Numbered from the stretch's first letter, positions 25,742 to 35,552 are shown. The stretch is DNA of 64,000 nt from Sphingobacteriales bacterium (GCA_016719635.1 JADJYT010000007.1:62001-126000), one strand, 5' to 3'. A program made the numbers and translations. Notes: generated from the letters alone by a model not told the origin.

Positions 25742-26980
25742 ATTAATCACCAGCCCGGATTTCAGCTTGGGTTCAAACCAGGTGGACTTTGGAGGCATAA
25801 TGTTCCCGGAATCAGCAATGGCGATGAGTTGGTCTAAGGAAACCGGAAAGAATGCAACTGCAATTTTCATCTCGCCGCTGTCCACCCGTTTCTGTAATTC
25901 CCCTAAGCCTCGGATACCTCCTACAAAGTCAATCCTTTTGTCGGTGCGTTGGTCTTTGATGCCTAAAACAGGATCCAGGATATTATTGCTTAAAATGGTT
26001 ACATCCAATATACCAATCGGGTCGGTTTCGTCGTAGGTGCCCTTCCTGGCGGTCAATTTGTACCAGCTGCCGTTTACATACATCGAAAACTCATGTAGTC
26101 GCACCGGTTTATAAAAGGCAGCCCCCATTTTTTCAACTTCAAATTTTTCTCCAATCCGATTCAGCAGTTCCTCTTCTGAGAGTCCGTTTAAATCTTTCAC
26201 CAGGCGGTTGTAATCCTGAATCTGCAATTGATTGGACGGGAACAAACACGACAAAAAATAATTATAGGGTTCATTGCCGGTATGATTCGGGTTTTCATCC
26301 CGTAATTGTTTTCCAACCTTTGCGGATGCCGCTGAACGGTGGTGTCCGTCAGCAATATAACTGGCTGCTACCGTTTCGTGGAATAAGCCGGCCAGTTTAT
26401 TGATAATGTTTTCATTGTCAATCTTCCACAACTGGTGGCGCACATCCTGAGAGTCTGTGAAATCATTTTCAGCAGTATGATGTTCGCAGTAATGTTCGAT
26501 AATCGCATCAATTTCCTGAACGCTTTTGTATGTCAGAAAGACCATACCCGGCTGAGCCATCTTGGTCTTCATATGGCGGATACGGTCGTTCTCTTTTGCC
26601 ACCAGGGTAAGTTCGTGTCTTTTGATATGGTTGTTAAAATAATCGTCAATCGAACTGCCTGCCACCAATCCGGTTTGTATTCTGCCATCCATCGTCTGTG
26701 CATAGATATACAAACAAGGATTCTCATCACGCACTAAAATTCCGTCACGGATAAACCGTTCAAAGATTTCTTTTCCCTTTTCATAGACAGCATCTTCATA
26801 CTGATCTATCGGCTGATCGAAATTGATTTCAGGTTTGGAGATATGCAGAAAGGAATATGGATTGTCTTTGGCCTCTTCTTTAGCTTCCGCCGAGTTTAGA
26901 ACATCATAGGGCTTGGCCGCAACCTTATCAGCAATATCTTTTCGCGGGCGAAGGCCCTTAAGCGGTCGTATGGTTATCAT
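25727..26980 (-). CDS. DUF1015 family protein
   Basis: 417 residues, the usual length. Hallmarks are the N-terminal IRPLKGLRPRKDIADKVAAKPYD region, NHIKRHELTL and ASYIADGHHRSAASAKVG. The DGHHR motif is invariant in the family and suggests a catalytic or metal-binding role. Members often neighbour serine/cysteine metabolism genes such as serA and serC in Bacteroidota, but the biochemical function is unproven. The ATG overlaps the stop of the S41 peptidase gene by 4 nt (ATGA), indicating coupled translation. Confidence 0.85.
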   Translation of the reverse strand: MITIRPLKGLRPRKDIADKVAAKPYDVLNSAEAKEEAKDNPYSFLHISKPEINFDQPIDQYEDAVYEKGKEIFERFIRDGILVRDENPCLYIYAQTMDGRIQTGLVAGSSIDDYFNNHIKRHELTLVAKENDRIRHMKTKMAQPGMVFLTYKSVQEIDAIIEHYCEHHTAENDFTDSQDVRHQLWKIDNENIINKLAGLFHETVAASYIADGHHRSAASAKVGKQLRDENPNHTGNEPYNYFLSCLFPSNQLQIQDYNRLVKDLNGLSEEELLNRIGEKFEVEKMGAAFYKPVRLHEFSMYVNGSWYKLTARKGTYDETDPIGILDVTILSNNILDPVLGIKDQRTDKRIDFVGGIRGLGELQKRVDSGEMKIAVAFFPVSLDQLIAIADSGNIMPPKSTWFEPKLKSGLVINLLNE

Positions 26981-28646
26981 TTTTTACGGAGGTTCTTGTT
27001 GTTTTTTCTTAATGCCTTCATCTTTCTCATTTTTTCTAATACGGGTTGCTCTTTCTTTTTGATATCGGTCGTCTCAATGCCAAATTTTTCGAAAGAACCA
27101 TCCTTAAAGGCGCTTAGCGCTCTCAGGTAAACAGGATTTTGTTCATTGGCGATTTGATAGAAAATCCCGCCGCTCCAGATGTTTTGTCCAATCATTCCCT
27201 TGAGTTGGTTTTTTATCGTAGGGATGCTTCTGCTGAAATTTTCTGCCGAGTCCGGTTCTACCTTCTTGGCTTTTGCGAATGCATATAATTTATCCAACAG
27301 GACAGAGTCGATTGTAAATTCCTTAAGGAAAGTCTCTTGTGTAGGGTATGTCTTTTCAAACATGGATCGGTTGTTATTGACATAGTCGAGTGCGAACTGA
27401 TTGAAAGAGCCGGAGCGAATCAGTTTGCCATAGAATTTGGAACTCCAGGAGGTATCTATTCCGACAAATATATCCGGGGTAATTCCTCCGCCTCCATATA
27501 CGATTCTCTTTTTGTTGGTGTAATATCGGGTGGTGTCATTTATCTTCACTTTGGCAGAGTCAAACAATTCTCCGCTCTCAAACCGTTGCTCCAGGTCTTC
27601 GTTATAGTTTTCCAGCCCTTTCTCATAAGGTTTCTGTATGTTTCTGCCACTCGGAGTATAATAGTGAGCCATGGTTAAACGAACCACGGACATATCCGGA
27701 AGCGGATACCCTTTTTGGACCAAGCCTTTACCATAGGTTCTTCTTCCTATAATTAACCCTCTGTCCCAATCCTGAATGGCACCGGACACAATTTCGCTGG
27801 CAGAGGCGGTTGTCTGGTCTACCATAATGACCAAATCCCCTTTTTCAAAGTTACCGGCTTTAGTAGCATTTAAATCTATGCGGGGCTGGGAGCGGCCTTC
27901 AGAATAAACTACGAGGTTACCCTCCCCTATAAATAGGTCTGACAGACTGTGAGCCTGATTCAGATAGCCGCCACCGTTGCCCGTAAGGTCGAGAATCAGT
28001 TTTTTGCACCCAGCCTAACCAGAGAATCTATGGCTGCTTTGGTCTCTTCGGTTGCGGTATTGGAAAAACGTGCCAGTTTGATATAGCCGATTTCAGGAGT
28101 CGCCATGTACTGAGCTTCGATGGCATAAATAGGTATTTTATCACGGATGATTTCAAACTCTAATAATTCGGGTTCACCCACCCGTTTTACCTTGATGGTA
28201 ACCCTGGTGCCTTTTCTGCCGCGTAATTTCTTAAACACACCGTCGTTATTGATACCTGCACCGGCTACTTTAGCCGTATCTACAAAAATAATCTTGTCGC
28301 CATCCTGCACCCCTACTTTTTGGGAAGGGCCACCGGTAATAACATGTACGACAATGATCGTATCCTGATAGATCTGGAACTGGATACCCACTCCTTCAAA
28401 GTTTCCTTCCAAGGGCTCATTGGCTTTTTTGATTTCTTCCGCATTCATATATACGGAATGAGGGTCCAGCTTTTTTAAAATTTCCTTGATGCCGATTTCA
28501 ACCAAAGAATCCAGGTTGGCTTTTTCTACATAGTAATTATCCAGCAGGTTTAGGAAGGTACCCATTTTTTGCTGATACATCTGAGCATTCGTATGCCGGA
28601 TGAAACTTCCGGTCAATAAAACAAATAACAAAAAGAGTTTTCTCAT
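26977..28646 (-). pseudogene. S41 carboxy-terminal processing peptidase, split by one-base frameshift
   Basis: Two frames encode one protein. The first (28646 to 27996) has a signal peptide, the S41 N-terminal helices and a PDZ domain (GVGIQFQIYQDTIIVVHVI, GDKIIFVDTAKVAG), and stops after RLGAKN. In the other frame the sequence continues KLILDLTGNGGGYLNQAHS, then the catalytic region MVDQTTASASEIVSG and RRTYGKGLVQKGYPLP, to the stop at 26977. The shift is at a run of six A (28000-28005 on the plus strand as T); seven would restore RLGAKKLILDL. All catalytic parts survive, so a sequence error or slippage is as likely as a true null. Total about 555 residues. Confidence 0.85.
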
Positions 28647-28694
28647 ATCCGTTAATAGAACGATAAAAGTAGCATTTTAGATGAACTGTTACTG

Positions 28695-29435
28695 TTAATC
28701 TTGCTTATTTTTTGCTCTGAGCCGGATATTCAGGAATTCAACCGTCAGGGAGAAGAATATGGCAAAATATATGTAGCCTTTTGACACATGAACGCCCAGT
28801 CCTTCCGGCATGCCTTCCAGTATCAGCGTTACACCGATTAGAATCAGGAAGGATAGTGCCAGTATTTGAAGAGTGGGATGTTTGTTGATGAAATGGCTGA
28901 CCTGTCCTGCAAATGCCATCATGATAAACATGGAGAGTATGACGGCGATAATCATGATAATGACATGTTGGGTGAGGCCGACTGCTGTCAGGATGGAATC
29001 AAATGAAAATACGATATCCAATAACATGATTTGCAGCACCACCATATTAAATGTACTCTTCGCCAGACTCTTTCCGGCATGTTCCTCTACTATCGGTTTT
29101 TCAATCTTATGGTGAATCTCCGAAGTGCTCTTTGCTAATAAGAAAAGTCCGCCGAATAAGAGTATCAGGTTTCGCCCCGAAACACCATACCCCAGGATAT
29201 GAAATAAAGGCTCCTTTAGTCCGATAATCCATTTAATGCTCAATAACAGGAGAATCCTGAACACCAGTGCGCCAATTAATCCGATTCTTCGTGCACGTGC
29301 CTGCTGATGGGCCGGCAGCTTTCCTGCGGTGATGCTGATAAATATGATATTATCAATACCCAATACCACCTCCATGAAGGTAAGCGTTAAAATACTGAGC
29401 CAAGTTGCGGGTTCTGAGAAAATACTGAAGTCCAT
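28695..29435 (-). CDS. TerC-family integral membrane protein
   Basis: 246 residues with seven or so membrane helices. The metal-binding motifs are in place: FMEVVLGIDNIIFISI near the N-terminus and LLDIVFSFDSILTAVG in the middle, each with an acidic-Asn or Asp pair in the membrane. TerC/Alx-type proteins transport or sense divalent metals such as Mn(II) or help load secreted proteins. The specific cargo is not evident. A monocistronic unit between the S41 gene and an intergenic region. Confidence 0.85.
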   Translation of the reverse strand: MDFSIFSEPATWLSILTLTFMEVVLGIDNIIFISITAGKLPAHQQARARRIGLIGALVFRILLLLSIKWIIGLKEPLFHILGYGVSGRNLILLFGGLFLLAKSTSEIHHKIEKPIVEEHAGKSLAKSTFNMVVLQIMLLDIVFSFDSILTAVGLTQHVIIMIIAVILSMFIMMAFAGQVSHFINKHPTLQILALSFLILIGVTLILEGMPEGLGVHVSKGYIYFAIFFSLTVEFLNIRLRAKNKQD

Positions 29436-29583
29436 ATATGCAGATAAATGTGAAACTGAAAGTGTTTTTGCTTTAAGCGCGGTAAAAATAATAATAAATC
29501 TGCTGGAAAAGTTCCGTAAATCAACAGTTTCCTTAATTTAATTGAGGCAAGGAGGCAAAATCTGCATGTATAAGCGTCCGTAT

Positions 29584-29679
29584 TTACTTGGAGATAATCC
29601 CTAATAACAAGATCATCAGCAAAATCAGAAAATACTGGAATGCCCGTACTTCTTTAATGATATGTATATCTTCTTTCAT
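29584..29679 (-). CDS. Putative 31-aa single-span membrane micro-protein
   Basis: The minus-strand ATG at 29679 opens 31 codons ending TAA: a charged head (MKEDIHIIKEVR) followed by a strongly hydrophobic run (YFLILLMILLLGIISK). Composition and layout are those of a small inner-membrane protein. Support is limited to the frame, the hydrophobicity and a promoter-like sequence 25 nt upstream. Confidence 0.35.
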   Translation of the reverse strand: MKEDIHIIKEVRAFQYFLILLMILLLGIISK

Positions 29680-29703
29680 ATTCGTTTGGTTTGGTTTTCT
29701 ATT

Positions 29704-29733
29704 CAATTTAGTCCAATCCAAACAAATTGTCAA
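29704..29733 (-). promoter_or_regulatory. Candidate promoter upstream of the micro-protein
   Basis: On the minus strand TTGACA (29733-29728) is followed after 17 nt by TAAATTG (29710-29704), close to the TAnnTTTG -7 consensus. Confidence 0.35.
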
Positions 29734-29826
29734 TCATTTGATTCAACTAAATCAGAAATCGTACACTGTTGAAATGTGGATAATAGTTGAAACAGACAAC
29801 AGGGGGGCGGAAAACGGAAGGAAGAA

Positions 29827-30609
29827 TTATCTTCGGTCAATATCTTTATATTGTAAGTCGTGCTGATAATAAAATAAATCCCATTTACCATCATTATATT
29901 CCAATGCCGTAAGATTTTCCACCCAGTCGCCGCTGTTGAGATAAACGGCACCCCCCCCCGCCATCGTCACTTCACGGATTTGTGGTTTGTGTATGTGGCC
30001 GCAGATGATATAGTCATAGCCCTGTTCGATACCTATTTCTATCGCCACATCTTCAAAATCCTGCACGTTGCTTTTTACCAATGACTTTACCTTATCCTTG
30101 ATGTATTTGGAGATGAAGATCTTATCCTTTCCATACCGTATCCGGATATTATTGATAAAACGGTTGACCTGCCAGATGGTGTCATAGGTTTTTCCGCCCA
30201 GTTTTGCCAGCCAGCGCGCACTGCCACCCACTGACAGGTCATATTTATCTCCGTGAAATATCCAATGCTTCTTTCCGTCAATTTCCAGGATAATCTCGTC
30301 TCTCAACTGAAGGGTATCAAACTTATAGCCTGAGAAATTACGCATGTGGTCATCGTGATTCCCGGTAACGTAATAGACCGGTGTGCCCTGACGGGCAAAA
30401 TCCAGGATTAAAAAAATATTTTCAATATGTTCCTGAGGAAAATAGCCAGAACTGAAATTCCAGATATCCAGCCAGTCGCCATTGATGATTAAGATGGTTG
30501 GGTCTATACTCTTTAGATAGCGGTTGAGTTCAGCGGCATGGCAAGCCCTTGTACCCAAATGGATATCAGAAATGATGCAAATTTCTATTCTGCGCTTTTC
30601 CTCCGTCAT
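29827..30609 (-). CDS. Metallophosphoesterase, UDP-2,3-diacylglucosamine hydrolase-like
   Basis: 260 residues. All calcineurin-like metal motifs are visible: SDIHLG (Asp15, His17), INGDWLD (Asp45), VTGNHDDH (Asn84, His85), IFHGDKYD and ICGHIHKPQ. The W-L-D-I-W after the second motif and the overall length resemble LpxH/YbbF-type UDP-diacylglucosamine pyrophosphohydrolases of Bacteroidota, though the true lpxH may lie elsewhere. A run of nine C at 29951-29959 encodes AGGGA and is a mutable spot. Probably a peripheral membrane enzyme facing the cytosol. Confidence 0.75.
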   Translation of the reverse strand: MTEEKRRIEICIISDIHLGTRACHAAELNRYLKSIDPTILIINGDWLDIWNFSSGYFPQEHIENIFLILDFARQGTPVYYVTGNHDDHMRNFSGYKFDTLQLRDEIILEIDGKKHWIFHGDKYDLSVGGSARWLAKLGGKTYDTIWQVNRFINNIRIRYGKDKIFISKYIKDKVKSLVKSNVQDFEDVAIEIGIEQGYDYIICGHIHKPQIREVTMAGGGAVYLNSGDWVENLTALEYNDGKWDLFYYQHDLQYKDIDRR

Positions 30610-30820
30610 TATAATTCCTTTGAATATAGCTGAAATATACCAATATTTTTACTTCTTTGATATAAGATAACAACCGGAGAGGCGGATTGTTAAATAATCT
30701 GAATTTGAACAGGCTTATTCTTAAAATTAATTTAACCAAAATAAAAGATGTAAATTTTGCACTTTTTGTCATATTTGTACAATATAGAGAATAAATTATT
30801 CACATTTTAAAAATTATAAG

Positions 30821-31843
30821 ATGTCATACGCTAAATTAGAGTACATTTGGTTAGACGGTTACAAACCAACACAAAGTCTTAGAAGCAAAACAAGAGTGGA
30901 AAGAGGCTTCACCGGTAAACTGGAAGATTGCCCAACCTGGTGTTTTGATGGTTCTTCTACAGAACAGGCACCCGGGGGCTCCTCGGACTGTCTGTTAAAA
31001 CCGGTTTTTATTTGTCCGGATCCGGCCAGAAAGTTCGGATATCTGGTCATGTGTGAAGTTTTATCACCGGACGGAACACCGCATGAATCCAATGGACGTG
31101 CTACCATCGAAGATGATGACAACGATTTCTGGTTCGGTTTCGAGCAGGAATATTTTATCTGGGATTTGAAAAAAGACAAGCCTATTGGCTGGTCTGACTA
31201 TACACCAAGCGGCGAACCTGGCCCTCAGGGACCCTATTATTGCTCCGTTGGCGGTGGTAAAGCGGTTGGCCGTTATATCGTGGAAGAACATCTGGATTTA
31301 TGCTTAGAGGCTGGATTGAATGTGGAAGGTATCAACGCCGAAGTGGCAATTGGACAATGGGAGTTTCAGGTGTTTTCCAAAGGTGCTAAAGCCGCAGGCG
31401 ACCAAACATGGATTGCGCGTTACCTGATGGAAAGAGTGGCGGAGAAATACGGCTATGCAATCAACTGGCACTGCAAACCACTAGGCGCAACAGACTGGAA
31501 CGGTTCCGGTATGCATGCTAACTTTTCTAACACGGTACTCAGAACCTGCGGAAGCAAAGAAACGTATGAAACCATTTGCAACGCGTTTGCGCCTTACGTA
31601 AAAGAACATATTGATGTTTACGGTGCTGATAACCATATGCGCTTAACCGGTAAACACGAAACTCAATCCATCGATAAATTTTCGTTTGGTGTTTCTGACA
31701 GAGGTGCATCAATCCGTATTCCGATTGCAACGGTAGACAAAGGGTGGAAAGGCTGGTTGGAAGACCGACGTCCAAATTCTGCAGCCGATCCGTATAAAGT
31801 TGCGGCACGCATTGTGAAAACGGTTAAAACGGCAAATGTATAA
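30821..31843 (+). CDS. glnII: Type II glutamine synthetase (GSII)
   Basis: 340 residues, the size of eukaryote-like GSII enzymes rather than the 470-residue GSI or 730-residue GSIII. Motifs are CPTWCFDGSSTEQAPG, the metal-binding FGFEQEYFIWD, GINAEVAIGQWEFQ, NWHCKPLGATDWNGSGMH and SFGVSDRGASIRIP. It condenses glutamate, ATP and ammonia to glutamine in the cytosol. It is preceded by about 210 bp of AT-rich sequence that must hold its promoter; I cannot pick one confidently. Single gene, ended by the terminator at 31871. Confidence 0.93.
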   Translation: MSYAKLEYIWLDGYKPTQSLRSKTRVERGFTGKLEDCPTWCFDGSSTEQAPGGSSDCLLKPVFICPDPARKFGYLVMCEVLSPDGTPHESNGRATIEDDDNDFWFGFEQEYFIWDLKKDKPIGWSDYTPSGEPGPQGPYYCSVGGGKAVGRYIVEEHLDLCLEAGLNVEGINAEVAIGQWEFQVFSKGAKAAGDQTWIARYLMERVAEKYGYAINWHCKPLGATDWNGSGMHANFSNTVLRTCGSKETYETICNAFAPYVKEHIDVYGADNHMRLTGKHETQSIDKFSFGVSDRGASIRIPIATVDKGWKGWLEDRRPNSAADPYKVAARIVKTVKTANV

Positions 31844-31870
31844 CAACAACCATTGAAATAGATAAGTGAT

Positions 31871-31900
31871 GAAGCCTTTCCAGTCGGGAAGGCTTCTTTT
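31871..31900. terminator. Terminator shared by glnII and the convergent DUF5995 gene
   Basis: Stem GAAGCCTT (31871-31878) with AAGGCTTC (31889-31896), extended by two C-G pairs across a small bulge, then TTTT. Confidence 0.75.
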
Positions 31901-32726
31901 ATGGCAGTAATTTCAGTTTGTCTAAAAGGTCAAAGATAGCTTCTCTGTCGTTGAACGATTGTCGGAGTCCCGTTTCTATAGGTTGGTCATTGGCAGATTG
32001 AATCATCCGGATGGCGTTATTAAATGCATCCATACGCAGCACATTAAATCCAAAAGTAATCGTAGCGCCCTGTCCGAAAATCGGGTCTAATAAATCTCCT
32101 GCAAAGAATACCTGAAAAACCCTGGAAGCATCCGTATCGTATTCGTCCTGTAACTCTGTTAAAAACCCGGGCACCGAGGATACCGTTTTATTGCCAAAAA
32201 GCAGCCAGTCACTGACATATTCTTTATAAACACCGGTTGCTGCCAGCGAACGAGTCATGTCAATGGTAACATGCGCATTGATTCCTTCTAATACCAGCCG
32301 GGTAACACTTGTTCCGCCCATCGCATGTGTATAATACAAATCCCAATGCTGCTCCAGCGGTTCGTTCAGTAAATGATGTTTTAGGTAATACAGATAGCGT
32401 TTGCTGAACTCCATCGAGAAAGACAATGTGTATGTATTGTCATGGTAGTCACGATTTGCAATGGAAATAACCGCTGCATGTGTGATGGCTTTGTAGATGG
32501 TCGGGAAAGCGCCGCGTTTATCCTGATGGGATGAAAAGATTTCCTGTATGCGGCTAAGACGGCTGTCAAAATCTTCATAAGTACTCAGGGTTACAGTATC
32601 ACATAATGCAATCAGCTCATTATATTCTGCCAATGGAATATCTCCCTGATTGATGTATGAATGCACATCTGATTTTTTGCAAGAGATGGCAAGGTTTAAT
32701 ACTATGAATATCAAAAAATAACGCAT
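31899..32726 (-). CDS. DUF5995 family lipoprotein
   Basis: 275 residues from the ATG at 32726, which places a lipobox (NLAISC) at the end of a hydrophobic stretch; a longer frame to 32771 is rejected. The family-like core is QHWDLYYTHAMGGTSVTRL followed by LEGINAHVTIDMTRSL, with His and Asp residues that could bind a metal. C-terminal FGFNVLRMDAFNNA. No activity is known. Convergent with glnII. Confidence 0.65.
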   Translation of the reverse strand: MRYFLIFIVLNLAISCKKSDVHSYINQGDIPLAEYNELIALCDTVTLSTYEDFDSRLSRIQEIFSSHQDKRGAFPTIYKAITHAAVISIANRDYHDNTYTLSFSMEFSKRYLYYLKHHLLNEPLEQHWDLYYTHAMGGTSVTRLVLEGINAHVTIDMTRSLAATGVYKEYVSDWLLFGNKTVSSVPGFLTELQDEYDTDASRVFQVFFAGDLLDPIFGQGATITFGFNVLRMDAFNNAIRMIQSANDQPIETGLRQSFNDREAIFDLLDKLKLLP

Positions 32727-32788
32727 AGTTGTAAGGATAAATTTTCTCAACAGATTCTTGTTCAACTTCAATTGATTGCCTGACGGAT

Positions 32789-33475
32789 TTATTGCAGCTG
32801 CTCCTGAAAGAAGTTGCTCATACGCTCAAAAGCATGCTTGCCCTGATTGTTGTTAAAAAATAAATGCGGAATGCCGTGCGGCAATGCATACCAGTGCGTT
32901 TCTAAATTTCCATGCAATTCGGATTCCAGTTCTTTTACGCGCCATACCGGACACATCGGGTCAACATAGGAGAAATGTCCCTGTATTTTATGATGAATGA
33001 GTGAAGAGCAGCTCTTTGGTATGCCGCTTCCTTTTAATCCAAACGAATGGTGAAACACTACCGGCGCTTTTACTTCCGGACGGATAGCGGCGTGTAAAAC
33101 AAATCCACCTGTCAGGCATTGTCCTACAACACCGATGTTGTTTTCGTCCACCCTTTCAAATTCTTTAAACTGGTCTAATATCTCCAGAAATTCTGCCAGC
33201 GGAGCATTGCCTGTCGGTTCATTGTTTCGAACCATTTCATTCATCAGAAACTGCACACAATACTTGCGGAGCGTGGTGCCCCCGCTGTAAAGATCCGGAA
33301 TCAGGACATTGTAATCGCCTTCCTCACATAAGATTTCAGCGCTTCGGTGGGTCGTCTTCTGCACACCTGCTAAGTCAGGCAGAAACAGGATGCCCGGGCG
33401 CTTCTCATCGCTTTGCGCTTCGTAAAAGTAGGCGTCCAGCGTTCTGTTTAGTAATGGGAGTTGTACCGTTTGCAA
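32789..33475 (-). CDS. Dienelactone hydrolase family protein
   Basis: 228 residues if translation starts at the TTG at 33475; the open frame runs to 33655 but overlaps the divergent gene and reads as non-coding there, and no ATG lies near the family start. The alpha/beta-hydrolase nucleophile is Cys in VVGQCLTGGFVL, as in dienelactone hydrolases. The oxyanion strand GILFLPDLAGV and a late His (GKHAFERM) complete the family pattern. Probable cytosolic esterase or hydrolase of unknown substrate. The start is uncertain. Confidence 0.75.
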   Translation of the reverse strand: MQTVQLPLLNRTLDAYFYEAQSDEKRPGILFLPDLAGVQKTTHRSAEILCEEGDYNVLIPDLYSGGTTLRKYCVQFLMNEMVRNNEPTGNAPLAEFLEILDQFKEFERVDENNIGVVGQCLTGGFVLHAAIRPEVKAPVVFHHSFGLKGSGIPKSCSSLIHHKIQGHFSYVDPMCPVWRVKELESELHGNLETHWYALPHGIPHLFFNNNQGKHAFERMSNFFQEQLQ

Positions 33476-33544
33476 GTGTATAATTTTAAAGAAAGATAAT
33501 AAATAAAATCCGTTTGCAAAAAGTTTATCTTTATCCGATATTTT

Positions 33545-34921
33545 ATGGTTGCATTCTTTAAGGATAGAAAAATAGCCGGCTTGTTGCTGCTGACATTCCT
33601 TCTTCGGTTGGTTGTTTTCTTGATTTTTCAGCCGTGGAGAGAGGGGGTGCTGCAAAAGGATGTATTTATTTATGATGCCATCGGATATAATATTCTCGCA
33701 AAATGTATGGCATTTGATTTTTCTTTCTGCGGGGACACCTTCAGGACCCCTGTCTATCCTGCTTTTGCCGCTTTCTTTTATGCCCTGTTTGGAGCAAAGC
33801 CCTGGATTGTCTTATTGGTTCAGGTTGTTTTAAACACCGCCAGCGGATATTTATTGTTCCGGATTTGTCAGCGGTTGTTTTCTAACAGTGCAGTTGGATA
33901 TGCAGCGCTGTTCCTGTTTGCCTTCGACCCGCAGCAGATCATTTTCTCGACATATCTGTATACGGATATCTTGTTTGTGTTCATATTATTGTTGTGCGTG
34001 CTGTTGTTGATTAGAGGGTTACAGGAAAATAAAATCAGCCTGTTTGTTGCGTGTGGAATTTTATCGGGCACACTGATACTGACCAGGCCCATCGCTGTTT
34101 ATCTGCCTGCGGTACTGGGGTTTTTTGTATTCATCTGGACAAAAACGGATCTTGTACAACGGCTGAAATATACAGTGGTGTTGGTGCTGTTGGCATATCT
34201 GACGATTGTGCCGTGGATGTACCGGAATTATAAGCTTTATGGTCACTTTGAACTAAGTTCCATCAACGGATATAATCTGCTGTTTTATAATGCGGCATTC
34301 ACAGAAGTCAATCATACCCAAAAAACGTATGAGCAGGTTTGTGACGAATTTGTGCGGCTATCCAAAGACGCCGCACCGGAGAAACTGAAACCGGACATGC
34401 CCCATTCGATGGAAGAACGTCTGCATGGACTGACGTTTGAGAAATCAGATGTCTATAATGAAGTGGCGAAAAAATATTTAAAGCAGCATTTCTTCGCAGC
34501 CGTTAAAGCACATTTATCCGGCAGCATCAAACTCCATCTAAACATGGGCAGTGAGGTGATTATGAAACGGCTGCATTTGCCCGTGAAGCAATGGACGGAT
34601 ACCGAAAAATATTCCGGCGGTATTTTTCAGTTGGCCAAAAAATATTTCAGCACCAAGACTTCCGGAGAAATTGTAATTGGACTGTTTGTATTGTTGTTTC
34701 TTGGAGTGGTATATGTTACGGCACTGTTGGGCGTTATCGAACTGACGTTCCTGCAGCGGCAATGGATGGTATGTCTGTTCATCCTGCTGATTATCGGTTA
34801 TTTTGCAGGATTATCCGGCATTTTCTATACGCCGAGGTTCCGCCTGCCGTTCCTGCCTTTCTACATGGTATTGTCTGGGGTCGGGTATGTATCCATCCTT
34901 TCCAGGTTCCGGAAAGATTAA
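33545..34921 (+). CDS. GT39-like (PMT/ArnT-type) membrane glycosyltransferase
   Basis: 458 residues with ten or so membrane helices. The first periplasmic loop carries DAIGYNILAKC and the conserved FRTPVYPAFAAFFYALFG, typical of dolichyl-phosphate-mannose-type GT-C enzymes. LYTDILFVF and LILTRPIAVYLP follow. It should move a sugar from a polyprenyl-phosphate donor to an unknown acceptor in the periplasm. It is convergent with the precorrin-2 dehydrogenase gene, their stops overlapping by 4 nt. Confidence 0.8.
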   Translation: MVAFFKDRKIAGLLLLTFLLRLVVFLIFQPWREGVLQKDVFIYDAIGYNILAKCMAFDFSFCGDTFRTPVYPAFAAFFYALFGAKPWIVLLVQVVLNTASGYLLFRICQRLFSNSAVGYAALFLFAFDPQQIIFSTYLYTDILFVFILLLCVLLLIRGLQENKISLFVACGILSGTLILTRPIAVYLPAVLGFFVFIWTKTDLVQRLKYTVVLVLLAYLTIVPWMYRNYKLYGHFELSSINGYNLLFYNAAFTEVNHTQKTYEQVCDEFVRLSKDAAPEKLKPDMPHSMEERLHGLTFEKSDVYNEVAKKYLKQHFFAAVKAHLSGSIKLHLNMGSEVIMKRLHLPVKQWTDTEKYSGGIFQLAKKYFSTKTSGEIVIGLFVLLFLGVVYVTALLGVIELTFLQRQWMVCLFILLIIGYFAGLSGIFYTPRFRLPFLPFYMVLSGVGYVSILSRFRKD

Positions 34922-35511
34922 TCCTTCTTCCGGGTGTCCTCATCTGTCAGAAATGACGAGGTTAGGTCATTCAGTTTCTGGACTTTTTCTTCAAAAGTGC
35001 CTTTGAGCTTATTTCTGTATTGATGAAGATGGAGAATCAGATCATTGATATTGTCCGGCAGGATATCTTCAAAAAACTCGCGTATTCGTTTAGACAGCGT
35101 TGGAGATTTTCCATTGGTGGAAATGGCAATCTTCAGGGCGCCTTTCGTAACGATGCTGCCCAAATAAAAATCACATAATTCAGGTGTGTCGGCAACATTT
35201 ATCAAAATGCCTTTTTGTTTCGCTGCGAGATAAATGGCTTCATTCAGACATTTATCTGCAGTAGCTGCGATGACGAGTCGCTTATTTTCTAAATCGGAGG
35301 ATTCAAATGCTTTCTCTATCAAAACGGTTGACCGTCGACCGTCGACCATCATCCGAATCTCTTCACTGATTTCTTTTGCAACAACAGTAATATTTGCGTT
35401 CGGTGAGTTTTTAAGAATGAAAGATAATTTCTCTGTTCCTACCATTCCTCCTCCCACTATGATAATTTGGAAGTTTTCGGTTTTTAAAAATATAGGGTAG
35501 AGCGTGTTCAC
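34918..35511 (-). CDS. Precorrin-2 dehydrogenase / sirohydrochlorin ferrochelatase-like
   Basis: 197 residues from the GTG at 35511, which begins VNTLYPIFLKTENF like family N-termini; the frame to 35667 would overlap cobA and is not conserved-looking. The NAD-binding motif is IIIVGGGMVGTEK. ATADKCLNEAIYLAAKQ, NVADTPELCDFYLGSIV and ISTNGKSPTLSKRIRE match the CysG N-terminal/Met8 family. It oxidises precorrin-2 to sirohydrochlorin and may insert iron, giving siroheme for the sulfite reductase of this operon. It follows cobA by 41 nt. Confidence 0.88.
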   Translation of the reverse strand: MNTLYPIFLKTENFQIIIVGGGMVGTEKLSFILKNSPNANITVVAKEISEEIRMMVDGRRSTVLIEKAFESSDLENKRLVIAATADKCLNEAIYLAAKQKGILINVADTPELCDFYLGSIVTKGALKIAISTNGKSPTLSKRIREFFEDILPDNINDLILHLHQYRNKLKGTFEEKVQKLNDLTSSFLTDEDTRKKD

Positions 35512-35552
35512 CGTTATCGAATATCTGTTCAGGTAAAAATACAACAAATCTG

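Larger units (their letters stand above)
29436..29826. other. Intergenic region with a possible micro-protein
   Basis: 391 bp between two minus-strand genes. It contains the 31-codon ORF at 29584-29679 and its candidate promoter. Apart from these I see no long ORF, no repeat and no strong hairpin. Confidence 0.5.

Noticed and set aside
29951..29959. Run of nine C as a phase-variable switch
   Set aside because: It lies in a housekeeping-type phosphoesterase frame encoding glycines. There is no sign of an alternative product, so it is noted only as mutable.
33476..33655. N-terminal extension of the dienelactone hydrolase
   Set aside because: It overlaps the start of the divergent glycosyltransferase gene and lacks family similarity. 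The TTG at 33475 fits the family start better.
35331..35347. CCGTCGA tandem repeat
   Set aside because: Two and a half units inside the precorrin-2 dehydrogenase coding frame, too short to be a functional array.
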